Below, one piece after another: positions 61,990 through 64,000 of a stretch of 64,000 nt of DNA. Under the pieces are notes generated by a model. It searched no databases and was not told the origin of the DNA. It worked only from the letters and a program-made list of their open reading frames with translations. Location: assembly GCA_910588545.1 (NCBI GenBank), contig CAJUOU010000003.1, positions 1 to 64,000 on the forward strand, given 5' to 3'. Within the stretch, counting starts at the first letter, position 1; every line of letters starts with the position of its first letter. The translations under genes and the position numbers were made by a program. Origin of the DNA: an uncultured Christensenellaceae bacterium. Lineage in GTDB: Bacteria; Bacillota; Clostridia; Christensenellales; UBA3700.

Positions 61990-62457
61990 TTATTCGATTA
62001 CAATATCCGCATCGACATTTGTAACATCTTCAGTTTCATTGTATTTTACTTCGACGTCTTTTTCATCTGCTACAGCATCTTCACTTTGCTCTTTTTGTTT
62101 TTTCAACTCTTCCATATATCTTTTTTCGTCACGCATAAGTTTACTGCACATAAACAAAGTAGCTCTTGTCATTTTAGAAATATTATGAGCCATAGTAATT
62201 AACAAGCCCAACAAAAATATGCTTATAGCACAATTAATAAACCCTACAAAAAGCGATGAAACGCCGGCTTGAACGCTAAAGCAAAAGTTTATAATCATTG
62301 CAATTAGGTTAGCTACAAGTAAAAGTGTGCATACGACAATAAAAATAATACTAAAAAGTTTCTTCTCTTTCTTTAAATTTTCATTTGGGTCATCTTTAAC
62401 ATGGTCAGGCAAAAATGCTTCAAACAAATCTTTTGTCTTATTGTTATCTTTTTTCAT
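61990..62457 (-). CDS. Membrane protein of unknown function
   Basis: 155 residues: a charged N-terminus, two strong membrane helices (LFSIIFIVVCTLLLVANLIA, about 31-50; INCAISIFLLGLLITMA, about 74-90) and a cytoplasmic acidic tail beginning with a coiled coil (LMRDEKRYMEELKKQKEQSE). I do not recognise the family. GGAGGGG precedes the ATG. It stands alone between terminators. Confidence 0.6.
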   Translation of the reverse strand: MKKDNNKTKDLFEAFLPDHVKDDPNENLKKEKKLFSIIFIVVCTLLLVANLIAMIINFCFSVQAGVSSLFVGFINCAISIFLLGLLITMAHNISKMTRATLFMCSKLMRDEKRYMEELKKQKEQSEDAVADEKDVEVKYNETEDVTNVDADIVIE

Positions 62458-62635
62458 ATTCCCCTCCTATTATACAATATAATTTTATCACTTTTTATAT
62501 TGTATGTCAATATATAGGTCAAAAATTTTTATAATTATGATATTGGCTACCGCAAAACGCTGAAATTAAATAAAAACCAATAGTAAAAATCTAATATAAT
62601 GTTATTATAATATAAAATAAAAATTTTATCTATAT

Positions 62636-63271
62636 TTACTGCACTTCTTTTTTCAACAACTCAGGAGATATTTCCCTATCTTTAAAATAAAACTTGTCGT
62701 CACGCTCGCCGATGTCACGTTGCACTTTGCAAGGAGTGCCGTAAGCCACAACATTAGCAGGTATATCCTTTGTAACCACTGAACCTGCTCCAATTACAGA
62801 GTTATCGCCTATGCTAACCCCGGGCAAAATCACGGCATTTGCCCCAATCCAAACATTTTTTCCGATATGTATTGGCATATTAAATTGATAAATTTTTTCC
62901 CTAAGTTTGGCATTGATAGGATGTCCCGCAGTACAAACGGTAACGTTAGGTCCAAACATAGTACTGTCGCCAACGTAAATATCCGCATCGTCCACCAAGG
63001 TCAAATTAAAGTTTCCGTATACATTTTTTCCAAAATGTACATTTCCGCCACCCCAATTACTATGAAAAGGTGGTTCAATATAGCAGTTATCCCCAATTTC
63101 CGCAAACATTTTTTTAAGCAGTCTTTCTCTTTTCTTTTGTTGCGAAGGCTTTGTTTTGTTGTACTTATGCAAAAGTTGCAAGCATTTTAATTGGTCTTGT
63201 GCCAACTCCTCATTATCGCAGGAATAAAGTGCTCCCGAGCGTACTTGCATCTTCAATTCTTCAAAAGTCAT
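62636..63271 (-). CDS. Maltose/galactoside O-acetyltransferase-like enzyme
   Basis: 211 residues from the ATG at 63271, chosen because AAGGAG lies just upstream; an earlier ATG would add eight residues without a ribosome site. It has the Maa N-terminal helix (MTFEELKMQVRSGALYSC) and left-handed beta-helix hexapeptide repeats (NVWIGANAVILPGVSIGDNS, VIGAGSVVTKDI). The catalytic His is in VCTAGHPI. It acetylates sugars with acetyl-CoA; the true acceptor is unknown. Confidence 0.9.
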   Translation of the reverse strand: MTFEELKMQVRSGALYSCDNEELAQDQLKCLQLLHKYNKTKPSQQKKRERLLKKMFAEIGDNCYIEPPFHSNWGGGNVHFGKNVYGNFNLTLVDDADIYVGDSTMFGPNVTVCTAGHPINAKLREKIYQFNMPIHIGKNVWIGANAVILPGVSIGDNSVIGAGSVVTKDIPANVVAYGTPCKVQRDIGERDDKFYFKDREISPELLKKEVQ

Positions 63272-63282
63272 AAATTTCTCCT

Positions 63283-63322
63283 TAAAAAAACGCAAACTAC
63301 CCCCTTATTTGGGATAGTTTGC
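63283..63322 (-). terminator. Terminator of the DUF1292 gene
   Basis: GCAAACTA (63292-63299) with TAGTTTGC (63315-63322); on the minus strand a seven-T run follows. Confidence 0.75.
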
Positions 63323-63340
63323 CTAAAATTTGTTTTTTAA

Positions 63341-63709
63341 TCAGTCGCCGTCGCCAAGCCTGCAACCATTGCAACCGCAATCGCAATCATCGTCGCACTC
63401 GCCGTCGCAGTCACAAAATCCCTCTTCCTCGGCTTCTTTCAAATACTCGTTAAATACTTCGTTAAGCAAGTTTTCGTCCTCGATAGGTATAAACTTGTCA
63501 TCTCCGTCTTCGTCCACGCCTAATTCGTAAATAATCACTTCGTCTTCCGCAATACCGTCGATTAGCTCAACAGGTTGTAAAAATATATACCACTTATCTT
63601 TATAATCAATAGTTGCGACATGATAAAAATCAACATCTTTACCATCCATATCCACAAGAGTGATAATATCGCACTCTTCTTCCATCATTTCGTCCATAAC
63701 TTCTGCCAT
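63341..63709 (-). CDS. DUF1292 (YrzB-like) acidic protein with a cysteine-rich tail
   Basis: 122 residues. The DUF1292 core (residues about 10-70: DIITLVDMDGKDVDFYHVAT, WYIFLQPVE, DEVIIYEL) is followed by an acidic helix and a C-terminal tail with seven cysteines among aspartates and glycines (starting FCDCDGECDDDC). Its neighbour is ruvX, the usual DUF1292 context in Bacillota. Function unknown; the tail could bind metal. AGGGAGG precedes the ATG. Confidence 0.8.
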   Translation of the reverse strand: MAEVMDEMMEEECDIITLVDMDGKDVDFYHVATIDYKDKWYIFLQPVELIDGIAEDEVIIYELGVDEDGDDKFIPIEDENLLNEVFNEYLKEAEEEGFCDCDGECDDDCDCGCNGCRLGDGD

Positions 63710-63866
63710 TATATGCCTCCCTTTGCATTAATAAATCAATGCTATACCTTAATATTATTATAATTACCAAAAATTGTCAATACCTTTTTTAAAAATAATA
63801 ACCCGTTTTTGTCATTTTATGTAATCAAAATATTAAACACCGCACATTTAACTCAAATAAAAGCAT

Positions 63867-64000
63867 TTATCTTTTGCAATCAAGGTACTGTTGCAAAATA
63901 ATGGTTGCAGCGATTTTATCGATTACGCCTTTGCGTTTTTCTCTTCGCACACCTGCTTCGATAAGCATTCTCTCGCCCGTTACGGTAGTAAGTCTTTCGT
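63867..64000 (-). CDS. ruvX: Holliday junction resolvase-like RuvX (YqgF), 3' end only
   Basis: The last 44 codons are present, cut by the window edge. They read ERLTTVTGERMLIEAGVRR, then KRKGVIDKIAATIILQQYLD, matching the RuvX/YqgF C-terminus. The protein is an RNase-H-fold nuclease, probably for rRNA processing or recombination. It lies upstream of DUF1292 on the same strand. Confidence 0.85.
   Translation of the reverse strand, partial: ERLTTVTGERMLIEAGVRREKRKGVIDKIAATIILQQYLDCKR

Noticed and set aside
63341..63440. Repeat-like GC-rich DNA as a CRISPR or microsatellite
   Set aside because: It is explained by the Cys/Asp-rich tail codons of the DUF1292 protein and lacks spacer structure.

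Overview
The window is a 64 kb piece of an AT-rich (about one third G+C by eye) bacterial chromosome that uses the standard bacterial code. Strong AGGAG-type ribosome binding sites, near-consensus TTGACA/TATAAT promoters, U-tailed hairpin terminators, a SAM-I riboswitch at metK, DnaD/DnaC-type replication genes, ComF, RecD2 and DUF1292-RuvX all point to Bacillota, most likely an uncultured anaerobic Clostridia-like lineage. No rRNA, tRNA, CRISPR array, integrase or insertion sequence was seen.

Layout. 1-4.4 kb: a large membrane-anchored surface protein, flanked on both sides by copies of an intergenic element that looks like a small RNA gene. 4.4-6.7 kb: the serine pathway pair serC-serA. 6.8-8.8 kb: a compact defence-like cluster of two TIR-family proteins and a small membrane protein. 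8.9-14.6 kb: accessory genes (GNAT acetyltransferase, ABC exporter, APH-like kinase behind a structured leader, and two frameshifted genes). 15.0-20.2 kb: a type III restriction-modification cassette with a DUF4062 gene between mod and res, flanked by two diverged copies of the 3' end of rlmD, as if it had inserted there. 20.1-24.8 kb: rlmD, an AlkD-like gene and a P-type ATPase. 25-29.2 kb: an Mrp/NBP35 ATPase and two lipoproteins. 29.5-32 kb: dnaD- and dnaC-like genes. 32-36.3 kb: lone ilvN, lone trpB behind a leader peptide/attenuator, a flippase-like membrane protein that appears to be read from a leaderless mRNA, and a GT8 glycosyltransferase.

36.5-60.2 kb is the core information-processing block, all on the minus strand and read from high to low coordinates: rpoB-rpoC, SAM-I riboswitch-metK, recD2, two tandem comF genes, secA, prfB, tsaD, rpsL-rpsG-fusA-tuf. 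The rpoBC and str gene sets, usually close together, are separated here by about 11 kb of other housekeeping genes. prfB is a single continuous frame, so it lacks the usual programmed frameshift. 60.7-64 kb holds two paralogous zinc-ribbon/DUF4190 membrane proteins whose promoters carry matching palindromes around an XRE regulator, a membrane protein, a hexapeptide acetyltransferase, DUF1292 and the 3' end of ruvX.

The most unusual items are the TIR/TIR/membrane cluster, the res-DUF4062-mod cassette inserted at the end of rlmD, the duplicated sRNA-like unit around the surface gene, an interspersed CGATTTTTGA motif that always has the same orientation, and the XRE/zinc-ribbon mini-regulon. Function calls rest on motif recognition only; no database search was possible.
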